Shown: one piece after another, positions 24,332-32,218 of the stretch
Layout: each line of letters begins with the position of its first letter
Position numbering within the stretch: the stretch's first letter is position 1
NCBI GenBank assembly: GCA_050701115.1
Contig: JBOHER010000454.1
Span: forward strand, 1-32,425
From: JBOHER01 sp050701115
Lineage (GTDB): Bacteria; Actinomycetota; Actinomycetes; Mycobacteriales; Pseudonocardiaceae
Direction: 5' to 3'
Length of the DNA: 32,425 nt
Position numbers and translations under genes: made by a program
The notes under the pieces: generated by a model
Databases searched by the model: none
What the model was told of the DNA's origin: nothing
The model's input: only the letters and a program-made list of their open reading frames with translations

Positions 24332-26098
24332 GTGCCCCCGCAGGAAACCGAACAGCGGATCGTTGCCGGGCGTTACCGGTTGCGATCGGTGCTCGGCGCG
24401 GGCTCGATGGGCACCGTGTGGGCGGCCTACGACGAGTTCCTGCACCGGCCGGTCGCGGTCAAGGAGGTGCGGCTACCGCCGGGCTTCCCGGCCAGCCAGG
24501 TTGAGGAATTGCGCGAACGCACGCTGCGGGAGGCCAGGGCGATCGCCGCGTTGTCCCACCCGAACGTGATCACGCTGCACGACGTGGTGCGCGAGGACGA
24601 CGAGCCGTTCGTGGTGATGGAACTGCTCAACGCGCGCAGCCTCGGCGGGTTGCTCGCCGACCACGGCCCGCTGACCGTGGAGCAGGCAGCGACGGTGGGC
24701 GAGGCGGTCGCCGCCGCGCTGGAGGCCGCGCACGCGGCGGGCATCACCCACCGCGACGTCAAGCCGGGCAACGTGCTGGTGGCCAGGGACGGTCACGTCA
24801 AGCTCACCGACTTCGGGATCGCGCGCAACGTGTCCGAGGTGACCATGACCCGGACCGGGATCATGCTCGGCTCCCCCGCCTACATGGCTCCCGAAGTCGC
24901 ATCGGGCAAGGGTGTCACCCCCGCCGCCGACCTGTGGGGCCTTGGCGCGACGCTGTTCACCGTCGTGGAAGGACATCCGCCCTACGACGCCGACGGTGAC
25001 CCGCTGGCCACGGCGAGCGCGGTCGTGCACGACGAGGTGCCCGCACCGTCTGCGGGACCGTTTGCCGACATCATCAGCAGGTTGATGTCGAAAGACCCGA
25101 CCGATCGGCCCACCCCGCGTGCGGTCCGCGCGCAATTGTTTCCGCTCCGCGCGCAACCGAATCAGCCGCTGTTCCCGGTGGCACTGTTCGATCGGGACAC
25201 CGAGACCGAGCAGGCGGACGGGGCAGCTGTCCCCGTGCGGGCCGCATCCGCCCCGGTGATCGAGCAGGAGGTCGGCGCCGCACCTGATGGCGGAACTGCG
25301 CCACTGGCGGCCGACCCGGGTCCCCTGCCGTTCGCACCCGCCGGTCCGCGCTCACCCGTGCGGCCCGATGCGACGGGCGCCCAGCCGGTGCGCGCCGGAC
25401 GTGGCCCGGTGTCCGCGGTGCTGATCGCGTTGCTCGCCATCGTGGTGTTCCTGCTGGCGGGCGCGGCCGGATTCGCAGCAGCGCGCCTGCTCGGTGGTGC
25501 AGACGTGCTGCCGGTGTTCGGCTCCGAACCGGTGTCGGCCGCCGCACAGTCACTGGCGCGGTTCGAGCAGCGCAGTGGCGACGCGTCCGGCTTGAAGGGC
25601 ACCAAGGGTGGGTTGTTCACCGTGTCCGTGCCGGGCGACTGGGCGAAGTTCTCCACCCAGCAACCCAACGGCACGCTGCCGGACAGCACATTGGTGCAGT
25701 TCGTCTCCCCGGACGGCGGGCAGGTACTGGACGTCGAGCGATTCGCCGGGTTCTTCGAATCACACGACCTCGACAACTACCTCACGGCGGTCGAGTCGGA
25801 CTGGTACGCGGAGGATTTCGTCCTGGTCGGGCGGGAGCGGCTGGCTGGACCGGATTCCGGCGTCGTGATCACCTATCGCACGGTGGAGAAGGTGGCCAAC
25901 GGGTCGTCGCCGGAGGAACCGGCGTCGCCGAGTCCGGGTCCTTCGCCCCGCACGCTGAGCCGGACCACGTTCGCTCAGGTGCTGCGGATCGACTCGAGCC
26001 TGTGGGTGATCAGCGTGACGGTCCCGACCGAGCAGGAGGGCCGGGGCCGAACCCAGCTGTTCGACCGGATCGCGCCGACCTTCACCACTACCGACTGA
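24332..26098 (+). CDS. Transmembrane serine/threonine protein kinase
   Basis: This is a Hanks-type (PknB-like) kinase of 588 residues. The kinase domain at about 10-270 has G22-x-G-x-x-G27 loop, Lys44 in V-A-V-K, H-R-D-V-K-P-G-N with catalytic Asp142, D-F-G at 160 and A-P-E. The activation loop carries T-M-T-R-T-G candidate phosphorylation sites. A Pro/Ala-rich juxtamembrane stretch leads to one membrane helix near 360-386. An outside domain of ~200 residues follows, without PASTA repeats; its L-F-T-V-S-V-P-G-D-W and Q-V-L-R-I-D-S-S-L-W-V-I-S-V strands suggest a beta-rich sensor. Start is GTG; CACAAT lies 6 nt upstream, so it may be leaderless. The rhomboid gene follows after 28 bp. Ligand and targets are unknown. 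Confidence 0.93.
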   Translation: MPPQETEQRIVAGRYRLRSVLGAGSMGTVWAAYDEFLHRPVAVKEVRLPPGFPASQVEELRERTLREARAIAALSHPNVITLHDVVREDDEPFVVMELLNARSLGGLLADHGPLTVEQAATVGEAVAAALEAAHAAGITHRDVKPGNVLVARDGHVKLTDFGIARNVSEVTMTRTGIMLGSPAYMAPEVASGKGVTPAADLWGLGATLFTVVEGHPPYDADGDPLATASAVVHDEVPAPSAGPFADIISRLMSKDPTDRPTPRAVRAQLFPLRAQPNQPLFPVALFDRDTETEQADGAAVPVRAASAPVIEQEVGAAPDGGTAPLAADPGPLPFAPAGPRSPVRPDATGAQPVRAGRGPVSAVLIALLAIVVFLLAGAAGFAAARLLGGADVLPVFGSEPVSAAAQSLARFEQRSGDASGLKGTKGGLFTVSVPGDWAKFSTQQPNGTLPDSTLVQFVSPDGGQVLDVERFAGFFESHDLDNYLTAVESDWYAEDFVLVGRERLAGPDSGVVITYRTVEKVANGSSPEEPASPSPGPSPRTLSRTTFAQVLRIDSSLWVISVTVPTEQEGRGRTQLFDRIAPTFTTTD

Positions 26099-26113
26099 CG
26101 GCGAGATGCCGTT

Positions 26114-26119
26114 TATGCT
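26114..26119 (+). promoter_or_regulatory. Putative -10 (TATGCT) of the rhomboid gene, leaderless
   Basis: TATGCT ends 7 nt before the ATG at 26127 and supports this start over the in-frame ATG at 26106. No Shine-Dalgarno sequence is visible. Confidence 0.45.
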
Positions 26120-26126
26120 CGGCCCC

Positions 26127-26858
26127 ATGTCATCGGCATCGCCGCAAGGCCAGGGGCCATCGCGCACGGCGTCCACTTCGGACTGGGACGGCGGTTCCCT
26201 GCGATCGCCGCTTGGCAAGTCGGCCACGCTGATGCTGGTCTACCTGATCGTGCTCTGGGTGGTCGACGTGGTGAACGCGTCGCAGGATCGCGCGCTGAAC
26301 GTCCAGCTGGGCGTCATCGGCCGCGATCCGGATCGGCTGATCGGCATCCTGGCCTCGCCTTTCCTGCACGGCAACGTGCCGCACCTGGTGGCCAACGCGA
26401 GCGCGATGTTCACCTTGGGGCTCATCGCGGGCCTGTACGGAGTGTGGCGGTTCCTCGGCATCGTCACCCTGATCCTGCTGCTCGGCGGACTCGGCCAGTG
26501 GCTGATCTCCCCGCCGGACACGATCACGGTCGGTGCCAGCGGCATTGCGTTCGGCCTGTTCGGCTACCTGCTCACCCGCGGATTGTTCGACCGCCGACCG
26601 GTCGACATCGTGGTGTCGCTCGGCGTCGCCGTCGCCTTCGGTTACCAGATCGTCGCGGGGGTGCTGCCCCAAGATGGACCGATCTCGTGGCAGGGACACC
26701 TGGCCGGGTTCGTAGCGGGGATCATCGCCGCATGGCTGTTCCGCAAGCGCAGGCGGAAGACCGTAGCGCCCGCCACGACGGCGACGGCCGCGACCAGTCC
26801 GATGGACACGGCTGAGACCGAAACGCTCCCGGTGGTCACCAAAGACTCGCCCGGGTGA
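26127..26858 (+). CDS. Rhomboid family intramembrane serine protease
   Basis: Rhomboids cleave membrane proteins within or near their membrane helices. The 243-residue protein has about six hydrophobic segments. It shows the H-G-N-V-P-H-L-V-A-N-A (HxxxN-type) oxyanion helix, the catalytic G-A-S-G with Ser138, and the partner His191 in W-Q-G-H-L-A-G-F. The N-terminal ~30 residues and the C-terminal ~35 (K-R-R-R-K then Thr/Ala-rich) are polar and probably cytoplasmic. It follows the kinase gene closely but has its own TATGCT box. Substrates are unknown; the neighbouring single-span kinase and the anchored VWA protein are conceivable ones, which is speculation. Confidence 0.92.
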   Translation: MSSASPQGQGPSRTASTSDWDGGSLRSPLGKSATLMLVYLIVLWVVDVVNASQDRALNVQLGVIGRDPDRLIGILASPFLHGNVPHLVANASAMFTLGLIAGLYGVWRFLGIVTLILLLGGLGQWLISPPDTITVGASGIAFGLFGYLLTRGLFDRRPVDIVVSLGVAVAFGYQIVAGVLPQDGPISWQGHLAGFVAGIIAAWLFRKRRRKTVAPATTATAATSPMDTAETETLPVVTKDSPG

Positions 26859-26860
26859 CC
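26834..26860 (+). terminator. Inverted repeat over the rhomboid stop codon
   Basis: GGTCACC (26834-26840) and GGTGACC (26854-26860) are perfect arms with a 13-nt loop, and the stop TGA lies in the right arm. There is no T-run. It is a possible terminator. Confidence 0.3.
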
Positions 26861-26952
26861 TGCACGATTACCGAAAGGAAGTGATCAATCGCGCACTGTT
26901 CGGATAGCGCACGAAATCCGGCACTCCGCATCACAGCACCCATGCCTGCCCG

Positions 26953-27004
26953 TATCCTGCACGCATCAGCGGCAGCTGAGCCGCTGCCCGGCCTTGCGGC
27001 CGGG
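26953..27004 (+). promoter_or_regulatory. Promoter-like box and two tandem leader hairpins before the VWA gene
   Basis: TATCCT at 26953-26958 is followed by two adjacent perfect stem-loops: CAGCGGC/GCCGCTG (26967-26973, 26980-26986; 6-nt loop) and CCCGGCC/GGCCGGG (26987-26993, 26998-27004; TTGC loop). The nonamer ACGCATCAG occurs both before and after them (26961, 27022). The leader ends at the GTG at 27046. This could be an attenuator or an mRNA-stabilising leader; I cannot match it to a known riboswitch. Confidence 0.45.
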
Positions 27005-27045
27005 AATCCACCTGGTACGAGACGCATCAGTGAGGTAGAGGGCAG

Positions 27046-28719
27046 GTGACTGGACGGCACCGGAGCGGGGGCGGCGGCGCGACCAAGCGCAGAGCGGGAT
27101 GGTCAGTTCTTGGCGCGCTGCTCGTGCTCGCGGTTATCGCGACACTCACCGTCCGATGGATCCTCGACGCAGGCAGCGACTGCAAGCAGCAGGTCACGCT
27201 GACCGTAGACGCCGCCCCGAGCATCGCGCCCGCGGTGACCGAGTTCATCGAGAAGCGGCTACCGCAGATCGAAGGCGAGGCACAGTGTCTGCGGCCTCAG
27301 GTCAGGACGGCCAGCCCCAAGTCCGTGACCGACGCATTCACCGAGGACGAACCCGGGCAGCGGCCTGCCGACGTCTGGATCCCGGATTCCACGGTGTGGC
27401 TGCAACGGGCGAACGATGCAGGCGCCAACATTCCGGAGCGCGGTACCTCGATCGCGACCAGCCCGGTCGTACTCGCCACCACCGAACGGACGGCGACCGA
27501 GGCAGGCTGGCCCGCCAAGCCCGCCGTGTGGTCCGAGATCCTGGACGATCCCAGCTCCCCGGGCATCTCAGATCCGTCGGTGGACACCAGCGCGCTGTTC
27601 GCACTGATGGGCATCGACAATCTCAGCTGGCCCACCGCCAAGCGGACCAAGTCGATCACCACCCTGTCCAAGCTCACCATGACCGCGAACGACGACCCGT
27701 ACCACCGGCTCCCGAGGGGCGGGTCCACGCCGACGGTGACCGTGTTCCCGTCGTCCGAGCAGCAGGTGCTGCGGCACAACCGCACGGCGCCATGGGGGAG
27801 TTCCGGTTCGGCTGTCGCCGCCTACCCGGACAACCCGACGCCATGGTTGGACTACCCGGTTGTCGTGCGCACCGACCTCGACGAGGGACAGCGCGCGGCG
27901 GGTGAAGCCCTGCGCAAGGTGCTGCGCGGCCCCGCCGCCGCGCTAGTCTTCGCCCAGCACGGCTTCCGCGATGCGGACGGAGAACTGGCCGGGCCTGCCG
28001 CCAGGGACGGCCGGGTGCACGCCGGGGCGGGCCCGGTCGGTCCGCCGCCCAGCGCCGAGCACGGCGAGGCGGTGCTCAAGCAGTGGGCAGCACTGTCCCG
28101 CGTCGCGCGCGTGCTTGTGGTCCTGGACGTGTCCGGATCGATGAACGCACCGGTCGGCGACAGCGGGAAGACCCGCATGCTGGTGACCGTGGAGGCGGCG
28201 AGCAAGGGCTTGCGGCTGTTCCGTCCGGGTACCCAACTCGCGATGTGGGAGTTCTCCACCAATCTGGACGGCAATGCCGATCACCGCGAGATCGTTCCGT
28301 TCAAGCCGATCATCCAGCACATCGCCGACGACCTGCCGGACAAACTCGGTGACCTGCTCTCCACTCCCACCGGCCAGACTGGTCTGTACGACACCGTGCT
28401 CGCCGGGTACCGGGAGACGATGCGGGTCTGGGATCCGGCGCACCTCAACCTGCTGGTGGTCCTCACCGATGGGCGCAACGAGGACGAGGACGGAACTTCG
28501 CGATCCCAGTTGCTCACCCAGCTGGCCAGGCTTACCGACCTGGATCGTCCGGCGCCAATCGTGTTCGTCGGGCTCGGCACCGACGTGGATCCCAAGGAGC
28601 TACGCGATGTTTCCCGGGTGACCGGCGGCCAGACCTTCCTCGCCCCTAAGGTCACCGACATCCAGCGGATCTTCTTCACCGCGCTCGGCAATCTCGCCTG
28701 CCCTGGTGGAGACTGCTGA
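27046..28719 (+). CDS. Membrane-anchored solute-binding plus VWA domain protein
   Basis: This 557-residue protein starts with a basic stretch and one hydrophobic anchor at about 19-40 (W-S-V-L-G-A-L-L-V-L-A-V-I-A). A ~280-residue region built like a bacterial extracellular solute-binding protein follows (V-T-L-T-V-D-A-A-P-S-I-A-P, R-P-A-D-V-W-I-P-D-S, T-S-P-V-V-L-A-T). A von Willebrand A domain from about 350 has the metal site D361-V-S-G-S and a later L-T-D-G-R-N-E. Such SBP-VWA fusions are frequent in actinobacteria; I know of no assigned role. The GTG start has AGAGGG upstream. It follows two hairpins in its leader. The location outside the membrane is inferred from the anchor and domain type. 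Confidence 0.85.
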   Translation: MTGRHRSGGGGATKRRAGWSVLGALLVLAVIATLTVRWILDAGSDCKQQVTLTVDAAPSIAPAVTEFIEKRLPQIEGEAQCLRPQVRTASPKSVTDAFTEDEPGQRPADVWIPDSTVWLQRANDAGANIPERGTSIATSPVVLATTERTATEAGWPAKPAVWSEILDDPSSPGISDPSVDTSALFALMGIDNLSWPTAKRTKSITTLSKLTMTANDDPYHRLPRGGSTPTVTVFPSSEQQVLRHNRTAPWGSSGSAVAAYPDNPTPWLDYPVVVRTDLDEGQRAAGEALRKVLRGPAAALVFAQHGFRDADGELAGPAARDGRVHAGAGPVGPPPSAEHGEAVLKQWAALSRVARVLVVLDVSGSMNAPVGDSGKTRMLVTVEAASKGLRLFRPGTQLAMWEFSTNLDGNADHREIVPFKPIIQHIADDLPDKLGDLLSTPTGQTGLYDTVLAGYRETMRVWDPAHLNLLVVLTDGRNEDEDGTSRSQLLTQLARLTDLDRPAPIVFVGLGTDVDPKELRDVSRVTGGQTFLAPKVTDIQRIFFTALGNLACPGGDC

Positions 28720-28768
28720 GGCGAGCAACACCGGCGCGGCAACGGAGGAGCACCCCATAGACACCCCA

Positions 28769-29569
28769 ATGGCCTCGGACGAACCGATGGCCCTGGCCCA
28801 GAAAGCCGCGAGCGAGATCGCGGAGCGCACCGGCGTCGACGCCCACGAGCTTGCCGTCGTGCTCGGCTCGGGGTGGCGTCCTGCCGCCGATGTGATCGGC
28901 GAACCCGACGCCGAACTGGACCTCGGGTCACTGCCCGGTTTCGCCAAGCCTGCCGCCGCCGGACATGGCGGAACGCTGCGCTCGGTACGGCTGGGCGGCA
29001 AGCGGACGCTGGTGCTGCTCGGGCGCACCCACCTGTATGAGGGCAAGGGCATCGACCCGGTGGTGCACGGCGTGCGCACCGCTGCGGCGGCCGGTGCGCG
29101 CACGGTTCTGCTGACCAACGCCGCGGGCGGATTGCGCGAGGGCTATGCGGTCGGGCAGCCGGTGCTGATCAGTGACCACCTGAACCTGACCGCGCGATCC
29201 CCGCTGGTGGGCGCACAGTTCACCGACCTGACCGACCTGTACTCACCGCGACTGCGTGCCCTGGCGAAAGAGATCGACCCCTCCCTGACCGAGGGTGTGT
29301 ATGCCGGGCTGGTCGGACCGCATTTCGAGACGCCTGCCGAAATCCGCATGCTCGGGGCGCTCGGCGCGGACCTGGTCGGCATGTCCACCGTGCTGGAAGC
29401 GATCGCCGCGCGGGCAGCAGGCGTCGAAGTGTTCGGGCTCTCGCTGGTCACCAACCTCGCCGCGGGCCTGACCGGTGAACCGCTGAGCCACGAGGAGGTG
29501 CTCGATGCGGGCCGCGCCTCGGCGCACCGGATGGGCACCCTGCTGCGCGAACTGATGGAGCGTGCGTGA
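28769..29569 (+). CDS. deoD: Purine nucleoside phosphorylase
   Basis: It splits purine (deoxy)ribonucleosides with phosphate into base and (deoxy)ribose-1-phosphate. The 266-residue protein is of the trimeric type: V-V-L-G-S-G-W phosphate loop, L-G-R-T-H-L-Y-E-G, L-T-N-A-A-G-G-L, G-P-H-F-E-T-P-A-E-I-R-M, V-G-M-S-T-V-L-E and L-V-T-N-L-A-A-G. The ATG at 28769 gives the family length; GGAGGAG lies unusually far upstream (17 nt). A GTG at 28706 overlapping the VWA gene is an alternative with 21 extra residues of atypical sequence. It overlaps the next gene by 4 nt (GTGA), so the pair is coupled, as deoD-pmmB in mycobacteria. Confidence 0.93.
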   Translation: MASDEPMALAQKAASEIAERTGVDAHELAVVLGSGWRPAADVIGEPDAELDLGSLPGFAKPAAAGHGGTLRSVRLGGKRTLVLLGRTHLYEGKGIDPVVHGVRTAAAAGARTVLLTNAAGGLREGYAVGQPVLISDHLNLTARSPLVGAQFTDLTDLYSPRLRALAKEIDPSLTEGVYAGLVGPHFETPAEIRMLGALGADLVGMSTVLEAIAARAAGVEVFGLSLVTNLAAGLTGEPLSHEEVLDAGRASAHRMGTLLRELMERA

Positions 29570-31218
29570 GCATCGCGCCCGCCGCGCGGGATGCGGCGTT
29601 GCGGTGGATGGCCGACGACGTGGATGAGGCCGCGCGCGCCGAACTGCAGCGGGTGCTCGTCGCGGCCATGACAGGCGATGTCGCGTCCGCCGCCGACCTC
29701 GCCGACCGGATGGCTGGGCCGTTGACGTTCGGCACAGCCGGGCTGCGTGGCCCGGTGCGGGCTGGCCCCAACGGCATGAACCGTTCGGTGGTGGTGCGCA
29801 CCACGGCTGGGGTCGCCAGCTGGCTGCTCGGGCACGGGCACGGTGGCGGCGTTGTCGTGGTAGGGCGCGACGCACGCCGTGGATCCACCGCCTTCGCCGA
29901 GGACGCCGCCGCGGTGCTGACCGCGGCGGGCTTCGTGGTGCGGATGCTGGCCGATCCGCTGCCGACGCCGGTGCTGGCGTTCGCGGTGCGCCACCTCGGT
30001 GCGGTCGCGGGTGTCCAGATCACCGCATCGCACAATCCGCCTGCCGACAACGGTTACAAGCTCTACGACGCCTCGGGCGCGCAGAGCGTCCCGCCCGCTG
30101 ACCGGGAGATCGAGGCGGCCATCGCGGCGGCGCCTGCCGCGGTGTCGGTTGCGCGCGCGGCGGGAGCGCCGGTGCTCGGCGATGACCTGCTGGAGCGCTA
30201 TCTGGACCGGGTCGCCGCCGTGCCGCGGGGTTCCGCCCGCGCGGTCCGAATCGCGCTCACCCCGCTGCATGGCGTCGGCGGCGCCACCGTGGTGACGGCG
30301 TTGCGGCGCGCCGGATTCACCGATGTGCATGTGGTGAACGAGCAGTTCGCGCCGGACGCTGATTTTCCGACGGTCACCTTCCCCAACCCTGAGGAGCCAG
30401 GAGCCACCGACCGGCTGCTGGATCTGGCCCGAGCAGTGCGGGCCGATCTGGCCATCGCGCTCGACCCCGACGCGGACCGGTGCGCGCTCGGGATCGCCAC
30501 TGCGGGCGGCACCTACCGGATGTTGCGCGGCGACGAAGTCGGCGCGCTTTTCGGCGAGCACATACTGTCCACTGTGGAACCTTCTGATGTTCCCCTTGTG
30601 GCCACCACGGTCGTGTCCTCGTCGATGCTGGGGTCGATCGCGCGTCGGCACGGAGCCCGCTATGCGGAGACGCTGACCGGCTTCAAATGGCTGGTCCGGG
30701 CGGGCGAGGACGGTGCAGGCCTGGTGTATGCCTACGAGGAAGCGCTCGGGCACTGCGTCGACCCGGCGGCGGTGCGCGACAAGGACGGGATCTCGGCCGC
30801 GGTGCTGGCGGCCGATCTGGCAGCGACACTCAAGGCCGGGGGCGGGTCGATGCGGGATCTGCTCGACGAACTCGCGGTGCGGCACGGCGTGCACCTGACC
30901 GATCAGGTCTCGGTGCGCGTGGACTCGCCGGACGAGATCACCGCGCTGATGGCCCGCCTGCGCGCGTATCCCCCGACCGCACTGTGCGGGGTGGAGGTCG
31001 CCGTCGAGGATCTGCTGCCCCGGACCGACGCCCTGCGAATGACCGGCAGCGGTGTCCGGTTGGTCGTGCGGCCGTCGGGTACCGAGCCGAAACTGAAGGC
31101 CTACCTGGAGGTAGTGCACTCGGTGGCAGCCGCCGACACGCTGCATGCTGCCAAGGCCGCCGCGCAGCAGGCCATGGCCACCCTCCGCCAGAACGTAGCC
31201 TCCCTCCTCGCCGGCTGA
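29566..31218 (+). CDS. pmmB: Phosphohexomutase (phosphomannomutase/phosphoglucomutase family)
   Basis: This is an alpha-D-phosphohexomutase of 550 residues, starting at a GTG that overlaps the deoD stop. It shows all four family sites. The substrate loop is F-G-T-A-G-L-R-G; the phosphoserine loop is I-T-A-S-H-N-P. The Mg site is D-P-D-A-D-R; the phosphate-binding site is R-P-S-G-T-E-P-K near the end. The annotation as PmmB follows mycobacterial synteny. Coupling to a nucleoside phosphorylase suggests it could also, or mainly, isomerise (deoxy)ribose-1-phosphate to the 5-phosphate, a reaction some members of this family perform. Sequence alone does not decide. Confidence 0.92.
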   Translation: MSIAPAARDAALRWMADDVDEAARAELQRVLVAAMTGDVASAADLADRMAGPLTFGTAGLRGPVRAGPNGMNRSVVVRTTAGVASWLLGHGHGGGVVVVGRDARRGSTAFAEDAAAVLTAAGFVVRMLADPLPTPVLAFAVRHLGAVAGVQITASHNPPADNGYKLYDASGAQSVPPADREIEAAIAAAPAAVSVARAAGAPVLGDDLLERYLDRVAAVPRGSARAVRIALTPLHGVGGATVVTALRRAGFTDVHVVNEQFAPDADFPTVTFPNPEEPGATDRLLDLARAVRADLAIALDPDADRCALGIATAGGTYRMLRGDEVGALFGEHILSTVEPSDVPLVATTVVSSSMLGSIARRHGARYAETLTGFKWLVRAGEDGAGLVYAYEEALGHCVDPAAVRDKDGISAAVLAADLAATLKAGGGSMRDLLDELAVRHGVHLTDQVSVRVDSPDEITALMARLRAYPPTALCGVEVAVEDLLPRTDALRMTGSGVRLVVRPSGTEPKLKAYLEVVHSVAAADTLHAAKAAAQQAMATLRQNVASLLAG

Positions 31219-31219
31219 C

Positions 31220-31261
31220 GGCGAGTTGGCCGGTGGCGTCGGCGAGTTGGCCGGTGGCGTC
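31220..31261 (+). repeat. Two tandem copies of a 21-bp unit
   Basis: A 21-nt unit starting GGCGAGTTGGCCGG occurs twice head to tail (31220-31240, 31241-31261) directly after the pmmB stop, followed by GGC of a third. TGGCCG (31248-31253) and CGGCCA (31261-31266) can also form a stem with a 7-nt loop, so the element may act as a terminator between pmmB and the convergent islet. Confidence 0.75.
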
Positions 31262-31269
31262 GGCCACAG

Positions 31270-31617
31270 TTATCCTTGATCGTCCGGTATCGCGTAGATA
31301 TCACCATCTACGAGTGCGAGCGTGTTGTGGCCATCCCGCCGCGTCTGGATCGTTTCGTCGATGTGGACGAGGAAGAGTTGCATTGCGCCGATGATCGGCT
31401 CGACGTCGGGAAACAGGAGCTCCCCGTCCTCCTCCATGGTGCTCAGATGGTCCGCCAACGTCTCCGGAGTCAACTTCACCCGCATCGGGTAGGCGAAAAC
31501 CTCCTCTTCCCACCGATTCAAGAGGATCGCTTGCGTCGCTGCGTCGTACGACGCTAAGGGGTCTCTGTGCCGCAATCGACGCAAGAACTCCGCAAACAGG
31601 TCAGCATTGCGCATCTC
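31270..31617 (-). CDS. Small acidic protein, candidate immunity protein
   Basis: I do not recognise this family. The 115-residue protein, starting M-R-N-A-D-L-F-A-E-F-L, has no signal peptide or membrane segment and should stay in the cytoplasm. It is acidic (E-E-E-V-F, M-E-E-D-G-E-L-L-F-P-D, terminal I-P-D-D-Q-G). It starts 16 nt after the stop of the secreted-protein gene on the same strand, with GAGAAGG overlapping that stop region, so the two are likely co-translated. The frame stays open upstream to 31764, but that part overlaps the previous gene. Small size, acidity, location and pairing fit an immunity protein for the secreted partner; this is an inference. The DNA is visibly less GC-rich than its neighbours. 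Confidence 0.6.
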   Translation of the reverse strand, partial: EMRNADLFAEFLRRLRHRDPLASYDAATQAILLNRWEEEVFAYPMRVKLTPETLADHLSTMEEDGELLFPDVEPIIGAMQLFLVHIDETIQTRRDGHNTLALVDGDIYAIPDDQG

Positions 31618-31633
31618 AATCTCAAGCCTTCTC

Positions 31634-32218
31634 TCAACGACTAAAAAACGCTGTAAGTATATTCTTCCCATTGCCGATCGCAACCTTTGCCTGATACCTC
31701 CTGATAACCTCACCTCTACTGTTCTTGATCTCCAATGGGGCGATATATAGCCAGGTATTATCATCCTGATTATACGTCACAGAGCCGGGAACCTTCAAAG
31801 TCTCTGCAATTGCGAAATCGCAGAGGTCACGCCAGTTGCTCCCGATCATTGTGGCTACATTCTGCCAGTCCTGGCCGTGCCGGTTGGCAATGTGTCGATA
31901 GCCCCACTTGTCATTCCCGCACCGCAGGTAAGCCTCACCTGCTGCGATTTGCGGACCTGCCGCGCGACGATAAGTACTGACCCGCTTCATCTTGTCAGAT
32001 GAAGCGCCGCAGGCAGCCCACGGCGGTCTGCCGGAGTAGTTGATCACTAACGAACGAAGCTCCACACCACCGATAGCAACGGAATACTCACCACCGCTTG
32101 CCGGAACCGCGGTATCTGTCGGCAGGGAAGACACACCAGCAACCGCAGAACCTGCGGCACCCAGGACACACACAAGCATTGCTGTGATGGTCGTAAAGAT
32201 CTCTGTACAACGTCGCAT
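31634..32218 (-). CDS. Small secreted protein, putative nuclease-type toxin
   Basis: This is a 194-residue protein with a signal peptide (R-R, then hydrophobic I-F-T-T-I-T-A-M-L-V-C-V-L-G, likely cut after A-V-A at about 27). The mature part has Cys at 70, 100 and 133. Its last ~100 residues read Y-L-R-C-G, W-G-Y-R-H-I-A-N-R-H (His109, His114), W-R-D-L-C-D-F-A-I, T-Y-N-Q-D-D-N-T-W-L-Y, and end I-L-T-A-F-F-S-R. The H-I-x-x-R-H start and the T-A-F end recall BECR-fold ribonuclease toxins; this is resemblance by eye, not proof. The ATG at 32218 has GGGGGA 6 nt upstream; the frame is open to 32347. Base composition is clearly lower in GC (26 of 60 in 31621-31680). It precedes a cytoplasmic acidic gene. 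Confidence 0.6.
   Translation of the reverse strand: MRRCTEIFTTITAMLVCVLGAAGSAVAGVSSLPTDTAVPASGGEYSVAIGGVELRSLVINYSGRPPWAACGASSDKMKRVSTYRRAAGPQIAAGEAYLRCGNDKWGYRHIANRHGQDWQNVATMIGSNWRDLCDFAIAETLKVPGSVTYNQDDNTWLYIAPLEIKNSRGEVIRRYQAKVAIGNGKNILTAFFSR

Noticed and set aside
29143..31146. A 667-codon open frame on the minus strand opposite deoD and pmmB
   Set aside because: It spans two well-identified genes on the other strand, has no family motif and mirrors their codon bias.
31220..31261. CRISPR-like repeat
   Set aside because: Only two head-to-tail copies with no spacer between them; this is a simple tandem duplication.
31671..31764. Longer N-terminus of the small acidic protein
   Set aside because: These codons lie inside the secreted-protein gene in another frame; the ATG at 31617 follows the stop with a plausible ribosome binding site.
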